Shown here in pieces: positions 9,007 through 17,440 of a stretch of 64,000 nucleotides of DNA. The stretch spans positions 1-64,000 of the forward strand of contig NZ_JAASAH010000009.1 of the NCBI RefSeq assembly GCF_012726235.1. Reading direction: 5' to 3'. The stretch is from Streptomyces sp. HNM0574 (GTDB lineage: Bacteria; Actinomycetota; Actinomycetes; Streptomycetales; Streptomycetaceae). The first letter of the stretch is position 1. Every line of letters begins with the position of its first letter. The notes beneath the pieces were generated by a model. It made no database searches. It was given only the letters and a program-made list of their open reading frames with translations, and was not told where the DNA came from. The translations under genes and the position numbers were made by a program.

Positions 9007-9879
9007 TCAGATCACCGGTGGGCGCCCGAGCCGGGTCAGCCGCCACACCGTACGCCACCGCATGGGCCTGCGGGGACCGCACGGGGTGCGCCATCCCTCA
9101 CGGAAACCGCCGAACCAGGCGCGCAGCGCGGGCCGGGACGGACGGCGGGCGAGGGTCAGCAGCAGCCAGACGCCGACGTAGACGGGGACCAGCGGCGCGG
9201 GCAGGTTGCGACGGGCCAGCCACACGCGGTTGCGGGCGACCATGCGGTGATAGACGGCATGCCGGCTCGGCGGCATGGTCGGGTGGTTGAGCACCATGTC
9301 GGCGCGGTACTCGATGTTCCAGCCGGCGTTCATCGCACGCCAGGCCAGGTCGGTCTCCTCGTGCGCGTAGAAGAAGTCGTCCGGCAGGCCGCCGACCTCG
9401 GCGAACACCTGGGTGCGCACGGCGTTCGCGCCGCCCAGGAAGGTCGTCACGCGGGAGGAGCGCAGCGGGTCGGAGGCCCGCAGCCGGGGCACGTGCCGCC
9501 GCTGGGTCTCGCCCGTCTCGGGGTCGACGATGCGGAAGCTGATGATGCCGGTGCTGCGGTCGGCCGCGAACGCCTCGCGGACGAGCTCGGCGGTGTCGGT
9601 GTTCGGCAGCAGCCCGTCGTCGTCGAGGAAGAGCAGCGCGTCCACCTCGGCGCCGGACGGGCCGAACGCCTCGATGCCGACGTTCCGGCCGCCGGGGATC
9701 CCGAGATTTTCCGGAAGTTCGACCGCCCGTACACCTTCCGGCAACTCGGGCAGCGGGGCGCCGTTACCGACGACCACGGTCTCGATCTTCTCGCCCTTCT
9801 GGGCCGCGACGGACGCGAGCAGCGCCCGCAGCTCCTCGGGGCGGTTTCCCATGGTCAGGATGACGGCGCCCAGCTTCAT
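9007..9879 (-). CDS. family 2 glycosyltransferase
   Basis: GT-A fold glycosyltransferase resembling rhamnosyl/galactofuranosyl transferases. The N-terminal beta-alpha unit KLGAVILTMGNRPEELRALL, the NLGIPGGRNVG substrate loop and the metal-binding DDD in LLFLDDDGLLP are visible, with EETDLAWR (acceptor/base region) further on. The ATG at 9879 has GGGAG 7 nt upstream; a GTG at 9897 would overlap the preceding stop as GTGA and is an alternative. Two C-terminal hydrophobic segments suggest membrane association. Cytoplasmic modification of the exported polymer or lipid is inferred. Confidence 0.9.
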   Translation of the reverse strand: MKLGAVILTMGNRPEELRALLASVAAQKGEKIETVVVGNGAPLPELPEGVRAVELPENLGIPGGRNVGIEAFGPSGAEVDALLFLDDDGLLPNTDTAELVREAFAADRSTGIISFRIVDPETGETQRRHVPRLRASDPLRSSRVTTFLGGANAVRTQVFAEVGGLPDDFFYAHEETDLAWRAMNAGWNIEYRADMVLNHPTMPPSRHAVYHRMVARNRVWLARRNLPAPLVPVYVGVWLLLTLARRPSRPALRAWFGGFREGWRTPCGPRRPMRWRTVWRLTRLGRPPVI

Positions 9880-9893
9880 GCCTTCGCTCCCGC

Positions 9894-10673
9894 TCACTTC
9901 AGCCTGCTCGAGGCCAGGATGGACACCAGGTGCAGCAGCGTCTGGAGGACCGCGATGGCCGCCAGGACGGCGGTGCCGAGCCGGGTGAAGAACAGGTCGC
10001 CCGAGATCTGGTCCAGGACCGCCAGGACCAGGATCAGCAGGGACGCCTCGATGCCGAGGACCAGCCGGTGGAACTTGAGCGCCGCGGCCGCCTTGCGGGC
10101 CAGCGCCAGTCCGGACGAGCGCGGCGCGGACGCCGACTCCTGCACCGGCGGCAGCCCGCCCTGGTGCCGGGCGACGCCGACCAGGTCGGTCTCGGCCTTG
10201 ATCAGGATCGCGCCGAGCGCGCCGAGGGTGCCGAGGAAGGCCCACAGCCAGTCGATCCGGCCCTCGCCCCACACGTCGGCGGCGCGCAGCCCGAGGCCGA
10301 CCAGGACCGCCGCGTCGCACAGGTACGCGCCGACGCGGTCCAGGTACACGCCGCCGAGCGAGTACTGCTTCTTCCAGCGGGCGATCTCGCCGTCGACGCA
10401 GTCGAGCAGCAGGTACAGCTGCACCATCAGCACGCCGAGCACCGCCCCCGCGATCCCCGGCACCAGAAGTGCCGGGGCCGCGAGGACGCCGAACAGCGTC
10501 ATCAGGTAGGTCAGCTGGTTGGGCGTGACCCTGGTGTTCACCAGGTGCCGGTCCACGCGGAGGGACAGCTCCCGCATGTAGAGCCGGCCCGCCCAGTGCT
10601 CACCGCTGGTCCGGTCCTTCACGCCCGCGGGGTGAACGACCGGACGTAGTTCAGCTACTGACGGCTTGTGCAT
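9894..10673 (-). CDS. CDP-alcohol phosphatidyltransferase family membrane protein
   Basis: Transfers a phospho-alcohol from or to a CDP-activated donor in the membrane. The family motif D-x2-D-G-x2-A-R-x8-G-x3-D-x3-D is intact (LDCVDGEIAR from about residue 90, then GGVYLDRVGAYLCD). There are about six membrane segments. It overlaps the upstream dehydrogenase gene by 23 nt. With a glycerol-1-phosphate dehydrogenase-like gene and a nucleotidyltransferase next to it, the likely acceptor or donor is a polyol phosphate, but the substrate is not readable from sequence. Confidence 0.9.
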   Translation of the reverse strand: MHKPSVAELRPVVHPAGVKDRTSGEHWAGRLYMRELSLRVDRHLVNTRVTPNQLTYLMTLFGVLAAPALLVPGIAGAVLGVLMVQLYLLLDCVDGEIARWKKQYSLGGVYLDRVGAYLCDAAVLVGLGLRAADVWGEGRIDWLWAFLGTLGALGAILIKAETDLVGVARHQGGLPPVQESASAPRSSGLALARKAAAALKFHRLVLGIEASLLILVLAVLDQISGDLFFTRLGTAVLAAIAVLQTLLHLVSILASSRLK

Positions 10674-11712
10674 AGTCGGCGTATGCGTCCCTGATCTGAT
10701 CGGTGGACAGGTCGAGGTGTTCGAGGATCGTGTAGCGGCCCGGCCTGGTCTGCGGGGCGTACTCGACCACCTTGAGGAACTCGTCCTCGTCGAAACCGAT
10801 GTCCGTGGGCAGTACGGGCAGACCGTGGCGCTTGAGCACCTCGGCCATCAGCCCGGCGGTCTCCGCGTCCCCGCGCAGGTGCGTGGCGAAGGCGGCGCCG
10901 AGGCCGCACTGCTCGCCGTGGCTCGCCGCCCGCTTGGGGAAGAGGAGGTCGAAGGCGTGGTTGATCTCGTGGCAGGCGCCGGACGCGGGGCGGCTGTCGC
11001 CCGCGACCGACATGGAGATGCCGGTGAGCACCAGACCTTCGGCCAGGACCTGGAGGAAGCTGTCGTCGCCGACGTCGCCGGGGTGCCGCAGCACGGCCTC
11101 GCCGGCCTGCCGGGCGATGGCGGCGGCCAGCCCGTCGATGTCCTCCCCTCGCACCTCGTGACCGAGCTCCCAGTCCCGCACCGCGGAGATGTTGGAGATC
11201 GCGTCACCGATGCCGGAGCGGACGAAGCGGGCCGGTGCCTCCCGGATGACGTCGAGGTCGATGACGACCGCGATCGGGTTCGGGACCCCGTAGGAGCCGC
11301 GGCCCGCGTCGTTGTCCAGGGTGGCGACCGGCGAGCACAGACCGTCGTGCGACAGGTTCGTCGCGACGGCGACCAGCGGCAGGCCGATCCGCGCCGCGGC
11401 GAACTTGGCACAGTCGATGATCTTGCCGCCGCCGAGGCCGACGACCGCGTCGTAGCGGCCGGACTTCATCGCGTCGGCGAGCTTGATCGCGTCGTCGATG
11501 GTGCCGCCGCCGACCTCGTACCAGTCCGCGTTGGGCAGCTCCGGGGCGAAGCGCTCGCGGAGCGCCGCGCCGGAGCCGCCGCTGATCGCGAAGGCCAGCT
11601 TGCCGTTGGAGGAGATGCGCTGATCGGCCAGCAGGCCCGCCAGGCCGTCCAGCGCGCCGGGACGGATGTCGACGACGACCGGGGACGGAATGAGGCGGGT
11701 CAGTACTGGCAT
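10651..11712 (-). CDS. sn-glycerol-1-phosphate dehydrogenase-like (AraM/EgsA) oxidoreductase
   Basis: Iron/zinc-type dehydroquinate-synthase-fold dehydrogenase of 353 aa. The NAD(P) loop is VVGLGGGKIIDCAK. Metal-site segments match the G1P dehydrogenase branch: NLSHDGLCSPV (Asp), DSRPASGACHEINHAFD (His) and AASHGEQCGLG (His). This branch reduces DHAP to sn-glycerol-1-phosphate, the archaeal-type enantiomer, which in bacteria is known for heptaprenylglyceryl phosphate. The ATG at 11712 overlaps the nucleotidyltransferase gene by 13 nt. Other polyol dehydrogenase activities remain possible. Confidence 0.82.
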   Translation of the reverse strand: MPVLTRLIPSPVVVDIRPGALDGLAGLLADQRISSNGKLAFAISGGSGAALRERFAPELPNADWYEVGGGTIDDAIKLADAMKSGRYDAVVGLGGGKIIDCAKFAAARIGLPLVAVATNLSHDGLCSPVATLDNDAGRGSYGVPNPIAVVIDLDVIREAPARFVRSGIGDAISNISAVRDWELGHEVRGEDIDGLAAAIARQAGEAVLRHPGDVGDDSFLQVLAEGLVLTGISMSVAGDSRPASGACHEINHAFDLLFPKRAASHGEQCGLGAAFATHLRGDAETAGLMAEVLKRHGLPVLPTDIGFDEDEFLKVVEYAPQTRPGRYTILEHLDLSTDQIRDAYADYAQAVSS

Positions 11713-12452
11713 GCGATCTCCCGGCCCTTGGCGAGGTCGTCGTGGTTGTCGATCTCGACCCACTTGACGTCGCCGATGGGCGCCACGTCGACCTTGAAGC
11801 CGCGGTTGACGAGCTCCTGGTAGCCGTCCTCGTAGTAGAGCTGCGGGTCGCGCTCGAAGGTGGTCTTCAGCGCGTCCGCGAGCTCCTCGGCGGCCTCGGC
11901 CTCGATGAGGGTGACGCCGATGTACTCGCCGGTGGCGGTGGCCGGGTCCATCAGCTTGGTGATCTGCTGAACGCCCTTCTCGTCGTCGGTGACGACCTTC
12001 ATCTCTTCCTCGTCCAGGTTCTTCACCGTGTCGAGGGCGAGGATGATCTTCTGGCCGTTGCCGCGCGCGTCGAGGAGGGTCTTCTCGACGGAGACGGGGT
12101 GGACGGTGTCGCCGTTGGCGAGGATGACGCCCTTCTTGATCACGTCACGGGCGCAGTACAGCGAGTAGGCGTTGTTCCACTCCTCGGCCTTGTCGTTGTC
12201 GACGAGGGTGATCTTGACGCCGTACTTGGCCTCCAGAGCGTCCTTGCGCTCGTAGACGGCCTCCTTCTTGTAGCCGACGACGACGGCGACCTCGGTCAGG
12301 CCGACGGCGGCGAAGTTCGACAGCGCGATGTCGAGGACCGTCTGCGACTCCTCGTCGCCTTCGGGACCCACCGGCACCAGGGCCTTGGGCAGGGTGTCGG
12401 TGTAGGGGCGCAGACGCCGTCCGGCGCCGGCGGCCAGCACGAGGCCGATCAT
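11700..12452 (-). CDS. sugar/alcohol-phosphate nucleotidyltransferase
   Basis: Rossmann-like NTP transferase with the signature GLVLAAGAGRRLRPYTDTLPKALVPV at the N-terminus and the metal-binding ILANGDTVHP in the middle. It resembles LicC/phosphocholine and inositol-phosphate cytidylyltransferases more than glucose-1-phosphate enzymes (short 250 aa, EWNNAYSLYCARD segment). It likely makes the CDP- or NDP-activated alcohol used by the adjacent CDP-alcohol transferases. Its start overlaps the DUF5941 gene by 4 nt (ATGA). Confidence 0.88.
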   Translation of the reverse strand: MIGLVLAAGAGRRLRPYTDTLPKALVPVGPEGDEESQTVLDIALSNFAAVGLTEVAVVVGYKKEAVYERKDALEAKYGVKITLVDNDKAEEWNNAYSLYCARDVIKKGVILANGDTVHPVSVEKTLLDARGNGQKIILALDTVKNLDEEEMKVVTDDEKGVQQITKLMDPATATGEYIGVTLIEAEAAEELADALKTTFERDPQLYYEDGYQELVNRGFKVDVAPIGDVKWVEIDNHDDLAKGREIACQY

Positions 12453-14257
12453 GCGGGTTCTCCTGATTCGTCGTGTACTGCGGGTGCTGTGGAGGACACC
12501 CAGAAACGGATGCTCTCGATGAGCACCGTGACCGCGACGACCGCGGCGAGCGCGGTCAGCGCGATGGTGAAACCTGAACCTGGACCGGAGCGGTCGCCTC
12601 CGCCGACGAGCAGCGCGGCGGCGACGGCGACCAGCACCGTCCGTCCTTCGTGCCCCCCGGTCGCCCGCACCAGCCAGTGCGGCGGCGCGCCGGTGCCTCC
12701 GCGGATGCGGTACACCGTGTCGTAGTGATGGTAGGCGACCGCCGCCACCAGCCCGAATGCCGCGGGCAGCGCACCGCTCACCTCGGAGCGGGCCGCGAGC
12801 ACGAGGAGGGCGGTGTACTCCGCGGCGCGGAAGAAGGGGGGTACGAGCCAGTCGAGGGCGCCCTTGAGCGGCCGCGCGACGGCGAGCCCCGAGAAGAGGG
12901 CGTACGCGAGCGCGGCGAGCACGATCCAGCCGCTGCCGGCGGGCGTCCACAGCGCGGTGGCGACCAGCGCCGCCGAGCCCGCGAGAGCCAGCGCCGGCGC
13001 GGCCGGTCCGGGGAGCCGGAGGCCGGCGGCGGCGCGGGCGACGCCGGAGGCGAGCGGGCCGCTGTCGGCGAGTTCGGCGAGCGCGGTGGCGGCCCGGTCG
13101 GTCCTGCTGGCCTTGCGGGTGACGGAGCGCAGCAGGCGTCCGGCGGTGGTGTAGCAGGCGGCGAGGGCGCAGCCGATGATCAGCACGGCCAGCGTGATGC
13201 GGGGCGTGGTGCAGGCGGTGAGGACCGCGATCAGCAGCCAGCGCTCGCCGATGGGCAGCACGATCATGCGGCGCAGCCAGACCGTCCAGCCGACGCTGTC
13301 GAGCTTGCCGGAGAGCGCCGCCGTGGGGCTGGTGTTGGCCGAGGCGTCGTGGTTGGCCTCGTTGAAGGAGAAGTCGACGACGTGCCGCGCGGTCTGGAGG
13401 ACCATCGCGCCGAGCGCCAGGGCCCACACGTCGTCCCCGCCGCGCGAGGCGCCGAGCGCGAGGCCCGCGTAGTAGGCGTACTCCTTGGCCCGGTCGAAGG
13501 TGGCGTCGAGCCAGGCGCCGAGGGTGGAGTACTGGAGGTCGTACCGGGCCAGCTGGCCGTCGGCCGCGTCCAGCACGAAGGAGACGAGCAGCAGCACACC
13601 GGCGGCGACGAAGCCGCCCCGGGTGCCGGTGGCCGCGCAGCCGGCCGCGATCAGCGCGGTGATCAGCGAGACGGTGGTGACCTGGTTCGGGGTGAGCCCG
13701 CGCCGGGCGCACCAGCGCGCGATGTACTTGGAGTACGGGCTGACCAGGAAGGTGGTGACGAAGCCGTCGCGCGGCTTCACCGCCGACCGCAGCCGTATCG
13801 CCTCGTCGTCGACGGCCGCGACCGACCGTTCGGCCTCGGCGCGTTCGGCGTCGTGGCCGGGGACGGCGGCGACGAGCGCGCCGAGCACGGGGCGGTGCAC
13901 GGCCGTGCCCTCCGCCTCCAGCACATCGGCGAGCGCCTCGGGGCGGCTCGCGTCGACCGCGTCGGCCGCCTCCACCGCGCGCAGCAGCGCGGCGCGGGCC
14001 TCCGGCTGCGCGGTGAGCGCGCCGGGTGCCGCGGCGGCGGGGAAGCGGGGGTCGGTGAGGGCGAGCCGGAGGCTGTGCCGGTGGCCGACGAAGCGCGGGT
14101 CGACGAGCGCCACGCGCTCGCCCGCGGGGACGGCGGCCAGCTCGGCGCTCAGCGCCCTGGTGTCGTCCGGCACACGCACGGCGAAACCCAGCGCCCGCAG
14201 GTCGCTCTCCAGCGGCGACCCGGCGACCACAGGACCGGTGAGAATGGCGGTCGGCAG
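12449..14257 (-). CDS. DUF5941/CDP-alcohol phosphatidyltransferase membrane protein
   Basis: Three-part protein: an N-terminal cytoplasmic domain (about 1-160), a central CDP-alcohol phosphatidyltransferase domain with intact motif LDAADGQLAR...GAWLDATFD around residues 230-255, and a multi-helix C-terminal DUF5941-type membrane domain ending in VLIESIRFWVSS. I chose a CTG start at 14257 because AAGGAG lies 9 nt before it and the resulting N-terminus (LPTAILTG) matches my memory of relatives; the GTG at 14230 has no RBS and is the fallback. It is the first gene of the seven-gene operon ending at 7159. Confidence 0.85.
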   Translation of the reverse strand: MPTAILTGPVVAGSPLESDLRALGFAVRVPDDTRALSAELAAVPAGERVALVDPRFVGHRHSLRLALTDPRFPAAAAPGALTAQPEARAALLRAVEAADAVDASRPEALADVLEAEGTAVHRPVLGALVAAVPGHDAERAEAERSVAAVDDEAIRLRSAVKPRDGFVTTFLVSPYSKYIARWCARRGLTPNQVTTVSLITALIAAGCAATGTRGGFVAAGVLLLVSFVLDAADGQLARYDLQYSTLGAWLDATFDRAKEYAYYAGLALGASRGGDDVWALALGAMVLQTARHVVDFSFNEANHDASANTSPTAALSGKLDSVGWTVWLRRMIVLPIGERWLLIAVLTACTTPRITLAVLIIGCALAACYTTAGRLLRSVTRKASRTDRAATALAELADSGPLASGVARAAAGLRLPGPAAPALALAGSAALVATALWTPAGSGWIVLAALAYALFSGLAVARPLKGALDWLVPPFFRAAEYTALLVLAARSEVSGALPAAFGLVAAVAYHHYDTVYRIRGGTGAPPHWLVRATGGHEGRTVLVAVAAALLVGGGDRSGPGSGFTIALTALAAVVAVTVLIESIRFWVSSTAPAVHDESGEPA

Positions 14258-14549
14258 ACGAACTCACTCCTTGGAAGCTGGCAGATCCGCCTTCCTCGGC
14301 CCCGAGGGAGGCCGGGCAGCGGTCACGGTGCGCCATCGCCCGTTCGGGGGGTGGGCGGCACGCGGCAGAGGCTATCGGATCGCCGGAGTGAGGCTTCACC
14401 ACGCGTTCACCGAACCCGTCTTGCCATGACGGACTCACCCGTCATCGCCGCGACGTCAGGCGCGCTCCGCCGTGATGGGCAGACAGCATGGTGGATCATG
14501 ACCGCCGGTCACAAACCCGGAAGCGGCGGGGGGCTTTTCCGCTGCCGGT
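14258..14549. other. divergent intergenic region between DUF5941 operon and galE
   Basis: No gene is supported. It must hold the promoter of the minus-strand export operon (next to AAGGAG at 14267-14272) and of galE. Apart from these I see no repeats or strong hairpins. Confidence 0.5.
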
Positions 14550-14555
14550 TAGGGT
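14550..14555 (+). promoter_or_regulatory. -10 element for leaderless galE
   Basis: TAGGGT followed by exactly 6 nt and the galE ATG, so transcription would begin at or next to the start codon. No Shine-Dalgarno sequence precedes galE. Confidence 0.6.
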
Positions 14556-14561
14556 GCCGTT

Positions 14562-15578
14562 ATGACGTGGTTGATCACAGGCGGGGCGGGTTACATCGGT
14601 GCGCATGTGGCGCGGGCGATGGCGGAATCCGGCCAACAGGCCGTCGTTCTGGACGACTTCTCGACCGGGCTCCCGGAGCGGCTGCGCGCCGTCCCGGGCG
14701 CGGGCGGGGAGCCCGGCGTCCCGGGTGACATCCCTCTCGTCCGCGGCTCGACGCTGGACGGGGCCGCGCTGGAGACGGCGATCGCCGAGTACGGCGTGAC
14801 GGGGGTGATCCACCTCGCGGCCCGCAAGCAGGTCGCGGAGTCGGTGGAGCGGCCGCTGCACTACTACCGCGAGAACGTGCACGGGCTCACGGTGCTGCTG
14901 GAGGCCGTCGCGGCGGCCGGTGTGCGCCGGTTCGTCTTCTCCTCCTCGGCCGCGGTCTACGGGATGCCGGATGTGGACCTCGTCACGGAGGACACCCCGT
15001 GCCTGCCGATGAACCCCTACGGCGAGACGAAGCTCACCGGAGAATGGCTGGTCAGGGCGGCCGGACAGGCACACGGAATCTCCACGTCCTGCCTGCGGTA
15101 CTTCAACGTCGCGGGCGCGGCCGAGCCGGCGCTGGCGGACACCGGGGTCTCCAACATCATCCCGATGTTCTTCGACGCGCTGACCCGCGGCGAGGCCCCG
15201 AAGATCTTCGGCGACGACTACCCGACCCCGGACGGCACCTGCGTGCGGGACTACATCCACGTGCAGGACCTGGCGGAGGCGCACGTCAAGGCCGCCGGTC
15301 TGCTGTCCCCGGACGGGAGCGCGGGCGACCTGACGCTGAACATCGGCACGGGCAGCGGCGTCTCGGTGCGGGAGATGGCCTCGCTGGTCGCGGAGGTCAC
15401 CGGCCGGCGGGAGCCCGCGGCCGAGGTGGCCCCGCGCAGGGCGGGCGACCCGGCCCGGGTGGTGGCCTCGGCCCGGCGCGCGGAGAAGGAGCTGGGCTGG
15501 ACGGCGCGGCACGACGTCCGCGCGATGGTCGCCTCCGCCTGGGAGGGCTGGCTGCTGCGGCACCCGGAGCTCGGCTGA
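14562..15578 (+). CDS. galE: UDP-glucose 4-epimerase
   Basis: Short-chain dehydrogenase-fold epimerase interconverting UDP-glucose and UDP-galactose, in the cytoplasm. The NAD motif is TGGAGYIGAHV at residues 6-16, followed by the catalytic Ser (SSSAAVYG) and YxxxK (YGETK) motifs, and an RYFNVAGA substrate loop. The 338-aa length is normal. It sits divergently from the export operon, so it may supply a galactosyl donor for the GT2 enzyme; that link is inference. It appears leaderless (TAGGGT, 6 nt, ATG). Confidence 0.94.
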   Translation: MTWLITGGAGYIGAHVARAMAESGQQAVVLDDFSTGLPERLRAVPGAGGEPGVPGDIPLVRGSTLDGAALETAIAEYGVTGVIHLAARKQVAESVERPLHYYRENVHGLTVLLEAVAAAGVRRFVFSSSAAVYGMPDVDLVTEDTPCLPMNPYGETKLTGEWLVRAAGQAHGISTSCLRYFNVAGAAEPALADTGVSNIIPMFFDALTRGEAPKIFGDDYPTPDGTCVRDYIHVQDLAEAHVKAAGLLSPDGSAGDLTLNIGTGSGVSVREMASLVAEVTGRREPAAEVAPRRAGDPARVVASARRAEKELGWTARHDVRAMVASAWEGWLLRHPELG

Positions 15579-15658
15579 CGCCGGGTTCCCCTCTCTTCGG
15601 CCGCGCCCCGGCAATCTTTTTCCGCGGGCGCCCGCGGCCTCCCGTCCGATGTCGCAAC

Positions 15659-15806
15659 GCTCTGACCTGCGGACCAGCCTCCCGTACAAAACCGCAGGTC
15701 AGGGCACATGACAACGGTGTTCAGCGTCGCGTTGCACATACCCCCCACCCGTAGTTCACTGGCGGTCGTCAGCGGAAATCCGGAGCACCACTGGGACACG
15801 GGAGGC
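15659..15806 (+). promoter_or_regulatory. leader hairpin with loop complementary to the efflux gene RBS
   Basis: A 14-bp stem with one G-U pair (15659-15672 with 15692-15705) encloses a 19-nt loop. Loop positions 15677-15685 (GCCTCCCGT) are a perfect reverse complement of 15798-15806 (ACGGGAGGC), which is the Shine-Dalgarno region of the cation-efflux gene that starts at 15814. If transcribed, loop-RBS pairing would block translation. This is a candidate cis-acting riboregulator; it does not match a known metal riboswitch that I recognise. No promoter upstream of the hairpin could be fixed. Confidence 0.5.
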
Positions 15807-15813
15807 ACCAGCG

Positions 15814-16746
15814 ATGGGGGCAGGGCACGATCACGGAGGGCCGCGGCCCGCGGCGGGTACGGCGTCCTCCGCGTACCGGGCACGGCTGCGGGTGGCACTG
15901 GGCATCACGCTCACGGTGCTCGTCGCGCAGATCGTCGGCGGGCTGCTCGCCGACTCACTGGCACTGCTGGCCGACGCGGGCCACATGGCGACGGACGCGC
16001 TCGGTCTCGGCATGGCCCTGCTGGCCATCCACTTCGCGAACCGGCCCGCGGGCGGGCGGCGGACCTTCGGCCTGGCGCGGGCCGAGATCCTCGCCGCGCT
16101 GGCCAACTGTCTGCTGCTGCTCGGCGTCGGCGGCTACATCCTCTACGAGGCGATCGAGCGCTTCATGACCCCGGCCGAGACGGACGGGCCGCTCACCCTC
16201 GCCTTCGGCGCCTTCGGGCTGCTGGCGAACCTGGTCTCGCTGTCGCTGCTGATGCGGGGACAGAAGGAGAGCCTCAACGTCCGCGGCGCCTTCCTGGAGG
16301 TGCTGGCCGACGCGCTCGGCTCGGTCGCGGTGCTGGTCTCCGCCGGGATCATCATGCTCACCGGCTGGCAGCCCGCCGACCCGATCGCCTCGCTCGTCAT
16401 CGGCCTCATGATCGTCCCGCGTACGCTCCGGCTCGCGCGGGAGGCGCTGGACGTGCTGCTGGAGGCGGCGCCGAAGAACGTCGACCTGGAGCAGGTGCGT
16501 GCGCACATCCTGGACGTGGAGGGCGTCGAGGGGCTGCACGACCTGCACGTGTGGACGATCACCTCGGGCATGCCGGTGCTCTCGGCACACGTCGTCGTCT
16601 CGCAGCAGGTCCTGGACTCCAGGGGCCAGGAACGGATACTCCACGAACTCCAGGAGTGCCTGGGCGGCCACTTCGACGTTGAGCACTGCACGTTCCAGCT
16701 CGAACCGCGCGGACATGCTGAGCACGAGGCGAATCTGTGCCACTGA
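15814..16746 (+). CDS. cation diffusion facilitator (CzcD/ZitB-type) efflux protein
   Basis: Proton-coupled exporter of divalent metal ions (Zn, Co, Cd or similar) in the cytoplasmic membrane. Six predicted helices are visible; the transport-site motifs are HMATD in helix 2 (DAGHMATDALG) and DALGS in helix 5 (EVLADALGS), the HxxxD/DxxxD pattern of zinc-type members. The C-terminal cytoplasmic metal-sensing domain carries HDLHVWTITSGMPVLSAHVVV and a His-rich end. The ATG follows a strong RBS (GGGAGG, 8 nt) that is the target of the upstream hairpin loop. Confidence 0.94.
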   Translation: MGAGHDHGGPRPAAGTASSAYRARLRVALGITLTVLVAQIVGGLLADSLALLADAGHMATDALGLGMALLAIHFANRPAGGRRTFGLARAEILAALANCLLLLGVGGYILYEAIERFMTPAETDGPLTLAFGAFGLLANLVSLSLLMRGQKESLNVRGAFLEVLADALGSVAVLVSAGIIMLTGWQPADPIASLVIGLMIVPRTLRLAREALDVLLEAAPKNVDLEQVRAHILDVEGVEGLHDLHVWTITSGMPVLSAHVVVSQQVLDSRGQERILHELQECLGGHFDVEHCTFQLEPRGHAEHEANLCH

Positions 16747-16801
16747 CGTGCGGCACACTGGGGCGCCGTTGTCGGACAAGCAGCCCGGAAGAAGGATGAA
16801 G

Positions 16802-17362
16802 ATGGCACACAGCGCAGCCGCTCCGATCATGCTCGAACTGGTCGACGAGGAAGGGCGGACGATCGGCACGGCCGAGAAGCTCTCTGCGCACATCGCCCCG
16901 GGCCAACTGCACCGCGCGTTCTCCGTGTTCCTCTTCGACCGGGCCGGCCGGTTGCTGCTCCAGCGCCGCGCGCTGGGCAAGTACCACTCGCCCGGTGTCT
17001 GGTCCAACACCTGCTGCGGGCACCCGTACCCGGAGGAGCCGCCCTTCGTGGCGGCCGCGCGGCGGGTCGGTGAGGAACTCGGGGTGGCGCCCTCGCTGAT
17101 GCGGGAGGCGGGGACGGTCCGGTACAACCACCCGGACCCGGACTCGGGCCTGGTGGAGCAGGAGTTCAACCACCTGTTCACCGGCCTGGTGGAGGCCGAA
17201 CTGCGCCCGGACCCCGAGGAGATCGGGGACACCCGGTTCGTGACCCCGGACGAACTCAAGGCGCTGCACGAGGAGAAGCCGTTCTCCACGTGGTTCATGA
17301 CGGTGCTGGACGCGGCGCGTCCCGGCATCCGCGACGTCACCGGGGAGACCGCGGGCTGGTGA
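16802..17362 (+). CDS. idi: isopentenyl-diphosphate delta-isomerase (type I)
   Basis: Nudix-fold isomerase interconverting IPP and DMAPP, feeding allylic primer to the isoprenoid genes of this region. The catalytic cysteine motif SNTCCGHP and the Glu-containing EQEFNHLF motif are both present, and LHRAFSVFLFDRAGRLLLQRRA is typical. ATG at 16802 is favoured (GAAGG 6 nt upstream) over an in-frame ATG at 16796 that touches the RBS. The gene lies 55 bp after the efflux gene. Streptomyces genomes commonly place idi near the hopanoid locus. Confidence 0.96.
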   Translation: MAHSAAAPIMLELVDEEGRTIGTAEKLSAHIAPGQLHRAFSVFLFDRAGRLLLQRRALGKYHSPGVWSNTCCGHPYPEEPPFVAAARRVGEELGVAPSLMREAGTVRYNHPDPDSGLVEQEFNHLFTGLVEAELRPDPEEIGDTRFVTPDELKALHEEKPFSTWFMTVLDAARPGIRDVTGETAGW

Positions 17363-17371
17363 TCCGCACCG

Positions 17372-17419
17372 GGTGCCCGGGGCCCGGCCGTCCGCGAGGG
17401 CGGCGGGGCCCCGGGCACC
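17372..17419. terminator. bidirectional terminator, idi / anti-sigma-like ATPase
   Basis: Perfect 14-bp inverted repeat (17372-17385 with 17406-17419), between two convergent genes. Confidence 0.7.
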
Positions 17420-17440
17420 GCGTCGTTCAGGGGCGGCGGC

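Noticed and set aside
15619..15636. Palindrome CCGCGGGCGCCCGCGG after galE as an operator
   Set aside because: More simply a G/C-rich terminator-like hairpin 40 nt after the galE stop; nothing supports a protein-binding role.
15733..15757. TTGCAC-N17-TTCACT as the promoter of the efflux gene
   Set aside because: The -10 is a poor match (no TANNNT); if real it would exclude the hairpin from the transcript, so it is kept only as a competing possibility.
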